A stretch of DNA of 64,000 nt. Origin: Cryptomeria japonica. Taxonomy: Eukaryota > Streptophyta > Pinopsida > Cupressales > Cupressaceae. Location: assembly GCF_030272615.1 (NCBI RefSeq), contig NC_081408.1, forward strand, positions 612,379,673-612,443,672. Reading direction: 5' to 3'. Positions 37,768-48,707 of this stretch are shown one piece after another (position 1 is the first letter of the stretch; each line of letters opens with the position of its first letter). The notes under the pieces are model-generated. The model saw only the letters and a list, made by a program, of their open reading frames with translations. It did no database searches and had not been told where the DNA came from. The translations under genes and the position numbers were made by a program.

Positions 37768-40700
37768 TCATAAGGATGGTATCTCGACCTCAATAGGTAA
37801 GATAGCTTCAGCACCATAGACCAATGAATAAGGAGTTGCACCTGTAGGGGTTCGAATGCTAGTTCGATATGCCCATAATGCTGGATTCAATTGAACATGC
37901 CAATCACGACCGGCATCATTGACTGTCTTCTTTAGGATCCTCAATATGTTTTTATTGGATGCTTCGGCCTGACCATTGCCTTGTGGGTAATAGGGAGTGG
38001 AAAAGCGGTGTTGGATATGAAATTTCTCACAAAGTTCACGGACATCCTGATTTTTGAAAGGAAGACCGTTATCTGTGACGATGGACATGGGTACACCATA
38101 CCGGCAGATGATGTAGTTGAGGATGAATGAGGCGATCTGCTTGCTGGTGACTTGGGTAAGTGGAACAGCTTCGATCCACTTGGTGAAATATTCGGTGGCG
38201 GTAATAATGAATTTATGGCCATTGGATGAAGATGGATGAATCTTACCCACAAGGTCAAGGCCCCATTGACAAAAAGGCCATGGTGTTGTGATTGGTTGCA
38301 GTTCCTGTGCTGGTGCATGTATCAGGTCACCGTGAACTTGACATTTCTTGCATTTCCTGACAAAGTAGTAGGAATCCTTTTCCATAGATGGCCAATAGTA
38401 TCCAGCTCGCATGATCTTCTTGGCTAGTGATGGACCACTTGAGTGAGTCCCGCAAATTCCTTCATGTACCTCTTCCAAAACCTTTGTTATCTCATCCTGT
38501 TCCAGACATCGAAGGAGAGTACTATCAAGACCGCGTCGGTATAGGGTTTTGGCAATAATGGTATATCGAGCAGTTTGGCGAATGAAGGTTTTACGTTGGT
38601 TATTTGATTGGTTGGGAGGAAGGGTGTGATCACAGAGATAGGTGTAGAACTCACCGTACCATGGGGATTCAGAACCAACAAGGCAACATATCATTTCAGA
38701 TTCAGGGATATCATAAGCGGGGATCCAAAGCTGTTCTACCAAGAAATCGTAGCGTGTTGAATTCTGTGGAAGATCTAGTAGAGATGCGATGGTAGCCATA
38801 GCGTCAGCAGCTCGATTCTGATCTCTTGGTATCTGCTCAAAAGTGATAGTAGTAAATGATGTCTTTAGGTTGTCCACCATTTGCTTGTATGGCATGAGTT
38901 TATCATCTTTGGTCTGATACTCATCTGTTGCTTGTCGAATGACTAGTTGGGAATTGCCATATACTTGCAATTCTTTTAATTTCCATTGTATGGCTAATCT
39001 GAGTCCTGTGATCAAGGCCTCATACTCTGCTATGTTGTTTGTGCATGGAAATGTGAGCCTGTAAGACTTCGGGATGCTATCACCTTGAGGTGTGATAAAT
39101 AGAATGCCTGCCCCCAAGCCGTGCCTAGTGTATGAACCATCAAAGTATAATTTCCATGACTGTGCTTCTGTAATCATGAATATCTCTTCATCTGGAAAAT
39201 TGGAAATGAGAGGATGATCGCCTATGAGAGGTGCATCAGCCAACTGATCTGCAATAACTTGACCTTTGATAGCTTTACGATCCACATACTCAATGTCAAA
39301 TTCACTTAGAATCATTACCCATTTGGCCAAGCGACCTGTCAATGCTGCTTTGCTGAGTAAGTACTTGAGTGGATCAATCTTTGCAATGAGTTGCACCTTG
39401 TGTGTCAACAGATAGTGCCTCAGTTTAGTGGCTGCCAAGATTACTGCTAGGCAAGCTCGCTCAATAGGTGTGTAATTGAGTTCATAGCCCACCAGTGTGC
39501 GAGAGATGTAGTAAATAGCACACTCTTTTCCTTCTGCATTATGTTGTGCCAGTAGTACACCCAATGCTGTACTTGTTGCTGAGATATAGAGCAATAATGG
39601 TCTACTTGGATCTGGTGGCATCAGCAATGGTGGATTCATGAGATAGTCTTTAAGCGCCTGAAATGCTTGCTGGCATCTGTCATCCCACTGAAAGCGGATG
39701 TTCTTGTGTAGCAGGTGTGTGAATGGGTGACACTTATCAGCCAATTGTGCAATGAATCTGCGGATAGATTGAAGCCGTCCTTGTAGTGTCCTTAGCTGAC
39801 TAATATTCTTTGGAGGTGGCATGTCCATGATTGCTTTAACCTTTGCTGGATCGACCTCAATGCCTTTGCTTGAGACAATGTATCCTAGAAGCTTCCCGGA
39901 GGTCACTCCGAAGACACATTTCTTTGGGTTGAGTCGAACATGGTATTGTTCCAGTCTATCAAAGATTTTATCTAAGATGTGAAGATGTCCTTCTCTAGTA
40001 AGTGATTTTGCTAGTAAATCATCCACATAATCTTCCATTATAGTATGCATCATGTCATGGAAGATGGTGGTCATTGCTCTTTGATAGGTCGCTCCTGCAT
40101 TCTTTAGACCAAAAGGCATTACATTCCAGCAGTATGTGCCCCATGGACATGTGAAGGCTGTCTTATGTTGGTCCTCTGGTGCGATCTTTATTTGATTGTA
40201 TCCTGAAAAGCCATCCATGAGTGAAAGCATGGCATGTCCTGCTCTCAAATCTACTATGATGTCAATATTTGGTAGAGGGAAGTCATCCTTAGGACATGCT
40301 TTATTTAGATCTCTGAAGTCTGTACAAATGCGGATGCCCCCTTTTGGTTTGCCAACTGGCACAATATTGGAGATCCATTCTACATAATCAATTGGTCTAA
40401 TGAAACCAACATCCAGGAGTTTCTTGAGTTCTGTTTTGACTAGCACGACAATCTGAGGATGCATCTTACGAAGCTTCTGCTTGATAGGTTTGGCTCCTTT
40501 TGCTACTGTGAGATGATGCATGACTAAATCAGGATCAAGCCCAGGCATGTCTGCATATGACCATGCAAAGTTGATCTGACGCTGTTGGAAGAACTCTATA
40601 AATTGAGGCCGTTCCTCTGGAGTGAGAAGAGATGCCAGATGTATGATATGAGGGTTTTCAGGAGTCCCCACATTGTATTCTTTAGTCTCCTCAATGAGAA

Positions 40701-40827
40701 TCGTCGATCGTTCCTGTTGTGTACTAGCAGGGAGAATGTCAAACCCTTCATCCTCAAGTGCCTCAGAGAGGTTTTCACCATTGGATACGCTCTTTCTTTT
40801 TACTTTTGTTGGATCAAACAGTGCCAC
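37768..40827 (-). CDS. pol: Gypsy Pol: RT, two RNase H domains, integrase
   Basis: 1019 codons open, counted from a GTG at 40827. The frame is open further up to about 40950, almost to the PBS, and has no ATG for its first 90 or so codons. Domains: RT about 100-330 (YVDD at 267-270). First, connection-type RNase H about 400-530 (LYISAT where an active enzyme has Asp). Second, archaeal-type RNase H about 556-685 (D563 in FDGS, E601, D675). Its third acidic residue is replaced: VYGNSQLVI has Asn625 where DSQ is usual. Integrase: H788, H795, C826, C829; core D858, D919, E955 (D-x35-E). Protease and Gag are absent. RT and integrase motifs look intact. The second RNase H is probably impaired. Confidence 0.93.
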   Translation of the reverse strand: MALFDPTKVKRKSVSNGENLSEALEDEGFDILPASTQQERSTILIEETKEYNVGTPENPHIIHLASLLTPEERPQFIEFFQQRQINFAWSYADMPGLDPDLVMHHLTVAKGAKPIKQKLRKMHPQIVVLVKTELKKLLDVGFIRPIDYVEWISNIVPVGKPKGGIRICTDFRDLNKACPKDDFPLPNIDIIVDLRAGHAMLSLMDGFSGYNQIKIAPEDQHKTAFTCPWGTYCWNVMPFGLKNAGATYQRAMTTIFHDMMHTIMEDYVDDLLAKSLTREGHLHILDKIFDRLEQYHVRLNPKKCVFGVTSGKLLGYIVSSKGIEVDPAKVKAIMDMPPPKNISQLRTLQGRLQSIRRFIAQLADKCHPFTHLLHKNIRFQWDDRCQQAFQALKDYLMNPPLLMPPDPSRPLLLYISATSTALGVLLAQHNAEGKECAIYYISRTLVGYELNYTPIERACLAVILAATKLRHYLLTHKVQLIAKIDPLKYLLSKAALTGRLAKWVMILSEFDIEYVDRKAIKGQVIADQLADAPLIGDHPLISNFPDEEIFMITEAQSWKLYFDGSYTRHGLGAGILFITPQGDSIPKSYRLTFPCTNNIAEYEALITGLRLAIQWKLKELQVYGNSQLVIRQATDEYQTKDDKLMPYKQMVDNLKTSFTTITFEQIPRDQNRAADAMATIASLLDLPQNSTRYDFLVEQLWIPAYDIPESEMICCLVGSESPWYGEFYTYLCDHTLPPNQSNNQRKTFIRQTARYTIIAKTLYRRGLDSTLLRCLEQDEITKVLEEVHEGICGTHSSGPSLAKKIMRAGYYWPSMEKDSYYFVRKCKKCQVHGDLIHAPAQELQPITTPWPFCQWGLDLVGKIHPSSSNGHKFIITATEYFTKWIEAVPLTQVTSKQIASFILNYIICRYGVPMSIVTDNGLPFKNQDVRELCEKFHIQHRFSTPYYPQGNGQAEASNKNILRILKKTVNDAGRDWHVQLNPALWAYRTSIRTPTGATPYSLVYGAEAILPIEVEIPSL

Positions 40828-40938
40828 AGTGTGGTTTTCACTGGAAGATCCATGTTTTAATGTTATATTTTTGCAGCTGAAGGGTTTGGCATCCGCCCCG
40901 AAGTATGTTGCGCTATTAAGTTCTATGGCGAATCCAGC

Positions 40939-40968
40939 TTGCGTGTTCGATTCACGTCGGGTTCACCA
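40939..40968 (-). promoter_or_regulatory. Gypsy primer-binding site, tRNA-Trp type
   Basis: On the plus strand this reads like a tRNA 3' end: T-stem, loop GTTCGATTC, T-stem, acceptor strand CGGGTTCA and CCA. From memory of plant tRNA-Trp(CCA) the match is about 30 bases, far longer than the usual 12-18. It sits 2 bp from the 5' LTR. It is not a tRNA gene, because the 5' half is absent. Confidence 0.8.
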
Positions 40969-40970
40969 AA

Positions 40971-42836
40971 TGATGTCATGGAAATGGGGAAAAGGAAACA
41001 ACAAAGTTCAATGTTAATAAGTTAGTTTCAACCATAAAAACAAAACAAAGAACTAAAAACCATTCCAAACATATCAAGAGAGATTTCAAAAAGCATGAAA
41101 GAAGTTTAACAAAATAAAAGAAAGGAGAAGAGCCTCCCTAAGATGCTTCCATGATGCCTTTTGATGCTTCTCCCTTGTTTCTCTCCTCTCCAAGTCCCAA
41201 ATGAGTGTAGCTCTCAGCTTTTAGCACTAGCCATGGATGCCATATGGAGATTCAAGATGGTTGAATATGATAAGCAAATATTATGCAAGAGTAGATAGTG
41301 ATGCTATGAAAAAGCTCTATGCTAATGCCAGTATAACAACAATACTCTAAAATGCTTCCTTTTGCTTGAGGAGAAGGGTTCTATTTATAGAAGAAATGGG
41401 GAAATGAAGGGTTAAGATTGAATGGTTTAATCAAGGGCCAAGTTTGAAAGTTGGGGATCCATGTGCACAATTGGCACCAATAAAATGGTGACAAGTGTCA
41501 ACATAGGATTGGGTTGAGAGAAGAGGTTGGAGGCATTAAAGGCCTGAGAAGACCTCATGGTTATCTAGAAGGTAAGGGTCAAGTCTAAATTAAGATTACC
41601 CATTGGATTAAGAGTTAATCCAAGGATAAACCTTTGTGCAAATGATTAAGAGATAATCATGGTCAAAGCATTAAAGGCTTGATGAGACCCTTGGGTTGGG
41701 TAGAGGTTGAGTCAAAACAAATGTTTTAACCATGTGGGAGGGTTTGAGGTAACCATTAATGGTTATTGGAGACTTTGGGGATTAAGTGGTTGAAGGTTGA
41801 AAGCCTTCAATGGTTATCAAAGACTTTGAGGGTTAATTTGTTGAACACACAAAGCATTAATTGCTTTTCAAAGACTTTGGAGTCTTTGAGAAGTGACTCC
41901 AATTTGCTTAGGAATGTGACAATATTTAGGGGATGGATTAGGCTAATTAGGAAGGGTTTAGAAGAATCTAGAAGGGGTTTAGGCATACAAGTGGATTTTG
42001 TAGGAAAATGCAAGTGGGAGAAATTTTGGTATTTTCAATTAAAATAAAATCATTTATTTCAATTAAATGGTGTAATTTGCATTTGGATAAATATTCAAAT
42101 AAATATTAATTTATTTAAATGAGAAAAATGAAGATAAAGCATTAAAATGCTTGAAGACTTTGAGGGAAACCATTAAAGGCTTGAAGACTTTAAGGAAAAC
42201 CATTAAAGTCTTAAGAAGATTATAGAAGGAAGCCATCAAGTTTGAAGACTTTAAAGCCATCAAGTTTGAATACTTTAAGGGAAACCATTAAAGGTTTTAA
42301 GTGGGTGAGGATAAATAGGATTTTAAATAAATAATTTATTTAAAATAGTTGTGCAACTTGCTTTTGTAGGAAAATACAAGTGGGTGGAGGATAAAGGTGA
42401 TTTAAATAAATTATTTATTTAAAATAATTGTGCAACTTGTATCTGTAGGAAAATGCAAGTGGGTGGAGGATAAAGGTGATTTTAAATAAATGATTTATTT
42501 ATTTAAATGTGAGAGGTGGGATTTTGGGGGATTTAAATAAATATTAATTTATTTAAATGTGAGAGGTGGGATTTTGGGGGATTTAAATAAATATTAATTT
42601 ATTTAAATGTGAGAGAAGATTTAATTAAACAAATATGATTTATTTATTTAATTAATGGTATGAATTTGGTTAAGTGAATTAAATCAAATAAATTGAATAA
42701 TTTATTTAATTAATAGGAGAAGAGGGTTAAGATGAATTAATTAAATATTAATTTAATTAATTATTAATTGATGGTTAAATAATCAAATAAATACTAAGTA
42801 TTCATTTAATTAAGTGGACAAATTTATGTGACTACA
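40971..42836 (-). repeat. Gypsy 5' LTR (right copy)
   Basis: 1866 bp, same length as 33103-34968, with only a few substitutions seen (for example GGGAAAAGGAAAC against GGGACAAGGCAAC near its plus-strand start). TATAAATA on the minus strand at 41382-41389 is the probable promoter. Confidence 0.95.
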
Positions 42837-43850
42837 GATAGTAATCTGTACTTTAAGATTGAAAATGGTAACATCTTGATTATTGAAGTCTTTGTTGATG
42901 ATATTATCTTTGGAGGTGATGATGAATTGAGCATGAATTTTTCTGATGATATGCAAAAAGAATTTGGGATGTCTATAATAGGTGAGATGAAATTTTGCTT
43001 AGGCTTGTAGATTTCATAGATTGGAAAAGGTATTTTTATATCTCAAACTAAATATGTGAAGGAATTGCTAAAGAAGTTTGAGTTAGATGACTCCAAACCA
43101 GTTGGAACTCCTATGGTGACTGGTTGCAAATTGTCTAAAAATGATGAATCTCCAAAATCTAATAAGAGTGTATACATATCTATGGTTGGTGGACTACTAT
43201 ATCTTACTCAGACTAGGTCTGACCTTATGCATGTTAGGTGCATGGCTACTAGATATCAAGCCAATCCAAAAGAGAGTCATGTCACTGTTGTGAAGTGGAT
43301 ATTCAGATACTTGAAGGGAACTATAGATTATGGGTTGTGGTATCCAAAGAATGATGATTTCATGTTATGTGCTTACACTATTGTTGATTGGGTTGGTGAT
43401 GTTGATGATCGGAAGAGTAACTCTGGTGGTGCATTCTTTTTGGGTAAGAAATTGGTTTCATGGGCTAGTTAGAAATATGATTCAGTGTCCCTATCTATTG
43501 CTAAAGCTGAATACATTGTTGTCGTTGGTAGCTACACTCGGGTGGTTTCGATGAAGAAAATGTTTAAAGATGTTAGAGTTATTAATGACGAGCCTACTGT
43601 CACATATTGTGATAATTCCAATGCTATTAACATGTCAAAGAATCTAGTACAACATTCAAAGACTAAACATGTATCAATCAAATATAATTTCTTGAGAGAA
43701 AAAGTCAGTGAAGAGGAAGTGAAGTTGGAGTATGTATCTACAAGGGAATAGATTGCTGATATTTTCACTAAGCCTTTACATACAAATATGTTTGTCTATT
43801 TGAGAGACAAGTTACGGTATCTACCTCTCTTGATGAGAACTAGATGCATT
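42837..43850 (+). pseudogene. Copia-2 reverse transcriptase and RNase H, part after the insertion
   Basis: Continues the RT cut at 33102: SNLYFKIENG, FVDDIIFGGDDEL (catalytic box near 42890), then LGL with a stop at 43008. RNase H: YLKGTIDYGLWY, the catalytic DAD changed (YTIVDW near 43378), DDRKSNSGG, stop at 43470, AKAEYIVV near 43501, YCDNSNAINMSKN near 43606, and KPLHTNMFVYLRDKL after a stop at 43749. Broken and with a damaged RNase H site. Confidence 0.9.
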
Positions 43851-43959
43851 GAGTTGCACCAATCCAGTGGATCACAAAGCCTTATCTTTCTATCTGGATT
43901 GATGAGTTGGTGTTTCTCCTCTAGTGGAGTAGTTTGTTGGATTAGTTATATGTTTTAGG

Positions 43960-44165
43960 GGCAGAGAATCATGATTTTACCATCAAGGGGGAGAGCTTGG
44001 TTTTCTATTTTGAGACCTTTGGCATTGCTATCAAAGGGGGAGAGATGCATGTGAAAAATTGTTTTATCTACCTATTCTTAGGAGGAATTTGTTAGAGATA
44101 TTTTCTTTCTTTGCATTGATTGTTTTTCACATTCATATGTTGCCATCAATGCCAAAGGGGGAGAT
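43960..44165 (+). promoter_or_regulatory. Copia-2 3' non-coding region with repeated PPT-like tracts
   Basis: Tracts AAGGGGGAGAGC (43984), AAAGGGGGAGAGA (44034) and AAAGGGGGAGAT (44154, abutting the LTR). The second is preceded by TTTGGCATTGCTATC, the same arrangement as in Copia-1. Confidence 0.7.
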
Positions 44166-45463
44166 TGTTGGACATTGTTGCTGCTAGGATGTGTTGTTGT
44201 CATTGATGTCAATATATTCCTACTCCAGTGATCGTAGATTTGTGTATTGAGATTATGGTTTGGTGTATGGAGTATTTATAGTATCATTATATTCTTGTGT
44301 ATTGGTTTTGGTGTTCCAAGAAGTTTAATTGATCATATTAGATGATCCATCAGTTCTTTAAAGAGTTCAGTATTTCCTCCGGTATATTCTGATGAGATCA
44401 GATCTTAAGCTGAGATTTTGGGAGATTGTTTGGGATGATCTTGTGTATCTTCATTTCAGATGGTTCATGATTTGGTGCTCTACAAGTTATCTTTTCTTCA
44501 TGATCATTGCTTCTATTTGAGTATTCTTAAGGTTCAGATGTTGATTGATGAAGATTTGATAAGTGGTGTTGGTGCAATTGTTGCTGATGACTCTAATGTG
44601 CTTGCTAGTGTTTCCTAAGTATGTCCAATTTGTTTTAATGATCCAAATTGATTGTTGTGTGAGTTCTTGGTGATTTTGTTGAATCAGTGATGTTCTTCAT
44701 GTTATGTGGTTTTCCTGGTGGTGTAGCATGTTGCGATTGATCTTGGCGTGATTTCTGGTGGTGATGAGCATTTGGATATTTGGTTTAGGACCATGTTATG
44801 TCAAGTAAATAATGATATTGGTGTGATGGTCGATCTTTCTATTGTGTGATATAATTTTGTAATTGTGAGTTGAGGGTTTAGCTGACCTTGTTGTCAAGCT
44901 TGGTCAATTGTATAAATAGGTGATATTGTCATGTAATTTGGGAATCAAGGTGGTGTCTGCATTATCAGAGAGTGGTGTATGTGCGAACAAGTGTTTCATC
45001 CTTTAGTATTGTGATTGAGCAGAGATTGGTGTTGCAGAGCAGACAATTGTGCTTAACTGAAACTATAATCAAGCATTTGGAGATGCTATTCTTTTGGTTC
45101 ATTTCTTTCGGATTGTAGTCTGAGTCTTGTTGTAAGTCAGTGAGACTTCCTTAAGGTTTGTATCCTTCCAGGTCAATATATTTTGATGAGTGAGCTCTAG
45201 GAAGTGTACCTGAATGCATGTACATTCCCCATTGTAATATTTTCACATACTAATGTAGAGTATCATCTTATTGTGGGTAGGTTCCCACCGTGGTTTTTCC
45301 CTTAACCGGGTTTTCCACATCAAAATCTTGGTGTTGTGTTATCAATTTGCTTATCTTTGTTATTGTTGCATTTTATCAAATCTATTTTTGTGATTAAGTT
45401 TGTAGATCCAGTGAAAATTGATTCATCCCCCCTCTTTGTTTTCCCTCATTATTGTTGGCAACA
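44166..45463 (+). repeat. Copia-2 3' LTR
   Basis: 1298 bp, pair of 28606-29932. The CCCACCGTGGTTTTTCCC block is near 45284. It differs from the 5' LTR by many substitutions and small indels, so it is much older than the gypsy inside the element. Confidence 0.9.
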
Positions 45464-45678
45464 ACCTTTACATGGTCTCTTTCACCACCATTGGCTAGAC
45501 AATTTAACCTCTTATGGGTAATTTACAAAACATATTAGGAAAATAATAAACTAAAGGATTTATAAGGTTGATGGCGCCTAAATCCTAATAGATAATACTT
45601 CAAGTTAAAACCTTGCATGAATAGTTTTGGAGTTGTAGAAGATTGAAGAATGTTAGAATACTTATCATAAGTATGACA
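45464..45678. other. Spacer between Copia-2 and a solo LTR
   Basis: No gene seen. Confidence 0.5.
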
Positions 45679-46920
45679 TGTTGGCATTTGATCATTTGAA
45701 CTGAACCAATAATGTGTGTTTGCTTGATGCAACCGATATATGTCTATTGTGTATAGAGATTAGATGTTTGTATGATGACTATTTTGTATGTTGTCATTGA
45801 TGACAACTATGTTTCTTTAAGTCATCTAAGTCCTACAATTCAACTGGCAAGGCTTAACCGGTAAGCAAAGATAGTTTTTATCAGAACCGACAAATAGGAC
45901 TTTAACTGATAAAAGAGAAACATAGTGATATTTTGACAACTGGTACAGAAATTTCATGAAGAATGAGATGATGCAATTTGGTAGTAGCATTGAAGACTAT
46001 CAGATGAAGATATGTTGGTGACTGCATGTACAGATTCAATCAGGTGAACGAGATTTATTTGACTAAATAGATTAGTTGATGAAGACTTAACTGGTAGTGA
46101 TGAAAATCACTCAGATCGGTAAAACAACATAGAATTGGATTTGTTATGTCACTGGCCGACATAACTAAGGCGTACATTGCAAGATTGTCTAGATGCATTG
46201 AACCTAGGAAATTGTAACAAGTTCTAGCCGACCTAATGATGATTTTAAAATATGTGATGAGGTATGAAGTCAGATATATGTATGAACTTGAATGTAGAAG
46301 AAATTATTAGTGAATTTTGTATTTTCGATTGTGTGGTGATTAGAGGAGTTCTGAGATGAAGTATATAAGATGGTGTAATGTTCTAAAGTGGATCTTATCA
46401 GAAATTGATGGTTTTATACTGAGATCACTTGTAATTGTTGTCTCCCTAGTAGTTACAGCAAGAAAATCCTCTCACAAGGTCACTCCTAACAGGTCTGATC
46501 ATTAAAACCCTCTAACCAGGTGACACATTAACTTGTGTTTGCAAATCCCAATAACTTGGGTAGCTCCTAGAAGGGTTGGTCCTCACAGGCCTTATTGTAT
46601 AGCTCTTGACCGAGCCTAGACAATCCTAATAGGGTGTGCCCCTAATTGGGTGTTGTAGACCTTAACCGGTCAGATCTCTATGCAACAGATAGTGGATCTT
46701 GTGGGTACTGACTCCCACCGTGGTTTTTCCCATTTGGTTTTTCCATGTATAATCTCTTGTGTCATGTGGTTTATACTTTATGTGGTGATTGCATACTTGG
46801 TTTTATTTCTTATATGCCTATTGAGTTTTAAGTTGGTGAAATTGATAATCAAATTTGTAATTTTTTTACTTGCACTGATTCACCCCCCCCCCCCCCTCTC
46901 AGTGCCTTATAAGTTCATCA
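45679..46920 (+). mobile_element. Solo copia LTR
   Basis: TGTTGGCATTTG...TTCATCA, 1242 bp, flanked by a perfect TGACA duplication (45674-45678 and 46921-46925). Inside are CTAACCAGG/CCTAACAGG-type units (46440-46680), the CCCACCGTGGTTTTTCCC block near 46711 and a C14 run near 46872 where the Copia LTRs have CACCCCCC. No internal copia sequence follows, so it is what LTR-LTR recombination leaves. Related to the Copia-1 and Copia-3 LTRs. Confidence 0.88.
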
Positions 46921-47074
46921 TGACAAAGAAAAGGGCAGTCATGAAGAAGCACTAAGGGCAAGCCCTTAAGGCAAGGAAACATAACAACAATAGAGTGGTC
47001 AAAGGATGGAATGTGAGAGTAATGAAAAGAGCATGTCGTAATAGTCAAAAGAAAAAATATACAATAAAAAAGGA

Positions 47075-47228
47075 GATAAGCTACAAAGAGGATAGCTTTT
47101 TACCAAGGATGGTCACAATCATTAAGATAATTATGTGAAGAGACAACACATACAGTAACAAATAAGATAAACTAAAAGAGGATATTTTTTTAGCAAGGAT
47201 TGTCACAATCGTTAAGATAATTATATGT
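47075..47228 (+). repeat. Imperfect tandem duplication, 90-bp offset
   Basis: Both copies contain AGAGGATA, then GCAAGGAT/CCAAGGAT, TGTCACAATC, and TTAAGATAATTAT. Confidence 0.75.
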
Positions 47229-48671
47229 ATGGAAATTTTTAGCTCATGACAAGTGTCAGTCTTAAATACAATCATAAAAGCAAAAAGGGTAGATTTTATG
47301 TTAAATATCACAAGCTTTCAGTTATAGTCAAGTTGTAACATTTTGAAATTTTCTTGATGTAGTCATCTAATGGTTATTATGTTTAAATGAAAGGTTAATG
47401 TAGGATTTATATTTAGAATGATGAAGTTGTCAAGCAACCACAAAAGGATTTGTTGGTCATTTTGAAGAGTTTTGTTTTATCCTACATTAGTACGATTGGT
47501 TTATACAACATTATTCATTGGAACCCATGCAAGTTTATCTAACACTTTCACCATATATATGTATAAATTTTTAAGGAAAACAAGAAAGGTAGGATAGATG
47601 CCACCATGAGGTATTCTATTGTGTGAAATAGGTAAATCCTATTTAGAAAAGAAATCATAGCCATTTGACACAATTTCTATGTAAAAGTTTGTCAACCTCT
47701 TGTCATGCAATTGAGCTAATAATATTTTTTGTACACTCTCACATTTAGTCATCAAGGTATTTGCAAGTTCCTATTTCATTGTACAAAAATATTAAAAATT
47801 ACAATTGTAAATTATTTTCACCTTGTAGAAGGAAGAATCAAGGCATCATCCTATAGTGGGCCATTATTTGACTACATATTGCTTTCAATTCTATAGTCTA
47901 TCCCACTCTAATCTTAGTATATATGGGTCAATATACCTATCTTTCAAAACACCATCATATAGATAATAGCTATTAGATTGGATTTTATGTATATGTGTTA
48001 GCTACATTTACATAGAATGCAAATATTACATCTTAGTTTGGGCATCTATTCTTCATTTTGGATAAATTTATGAAATAATGGTCTTGTTGTGTAATACTTT
48101 GGTAGAACTTGTATGGTGGCTAGTTCTATGTTGAAAATAAGGTAATATGATTTTTAAGGATTTGGTAATGTTCATTTATTGGCTTGCATTTTCCCCTCCA
48201 TTAAGTTTATGATTTCTTATTGTGTTGAATTAAAAAAATAGAAAGAATCTATATGAATTTTTTAAGATTTTTTTAATTCTCTACTTAGAATACAAACCCT
48301 AGTTCAACATAAACCCTAGTTCATCTTTGAGAAATAGAACTGTAGAGAATGAATGAAAATAAAAAAAAATCTTCTATGAATGAATAAAAACACCTGAAAA
48401 AGAAGAAAAAATTGGTTGAGCTATTTGGAAAGAGGTTAACAATAGCTTTTGATGGAAAAAATTGTTTGGCAGGTCCTGAGAAAAATGCTTAGGCCCCCAA
48501 TTTTTTAAATTTTTATATTTAGAAAATTTGGTTGAAACCTTTTGTTGTCGAGTAAGTTTCAATTGGAACATACTCGATTGAAAAGGTACTTGCATGTAGG
48601 CATCATGTATGCACCATGCGAATATAACCAAAACATTCTCTATTAGGAATATTTTGACCTGAACTATTTAG

Positions 48672-48707
48672 TTGGATTAAAGTGTGACATAGGTTTGTAC
48701 TTTTACC
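48672..48707. repeat. Lone inverted-repeat end related to the MITE at 25137-26095
   Basis: AAAGTGTGACATAGGTTTGT then ACTTTTACC matches the right end of that element. I found no matching left end nearby, so it may be a truncated copy. Confidence 0.55.

Larger units (their letters stand above)
33103..42836 (-). mobile_element. Pol-only Ty3/gypsy element (Tat-like, two RNase H domains)
   Basis: Two 1866-bp LTRs that differ at only a handful of sites, and a perfect 5-bp TSD GATAG (33098-33102 and 42837-42841). On the minus strand it has a tRNA-Trp-type PBS at 40939-40968, pol at 40827-37405 and a PPT at 34983-34969. There is no gag or protease: only about 110 bp separate the 5' LTR from the pol frame. 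RT, first RNase H, second RNase H and integrase are in Tat/Ogre-type order. The near-identical LTRs show a recent insertion, so Gag must have come from elsewhere. Confidence 0.95.
28606..45463 (+). mobile_element. Copia-2, Ty1/copia retrotransposon split by a gypsy insertion
   Basis: LTRs at 28606-29932 and 44166-45463 (TGTTGGAC...CAACA), a Met-type PBS, and gag-pro-IN-RT-RH remnants on the plus strand. The RT is interrupted by the 9.7-kb gypsy element at 33103-42836. Flanks GCCTT (28601-28605) and ACCTT (45464-45468) are a TSD with one mismatch. Without the insertion it is about 7.1 kb. Confidence 0.93.

Noticed and set aside
40939-40968. Looks like the 3' half of a tRNA gene including CCA
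   Set aside because: The 5' half and anticodon are absent, CCA is not gene-encoded in plants, and it sits 2 bp from an LTR: it is a primer-binding site.
46872-46886. C14 run as a possible assembly artefact or signal
   Set aside because: Sits where all the copia LTRs have a C-run before CTCTCA; simple homopolymer expansion.
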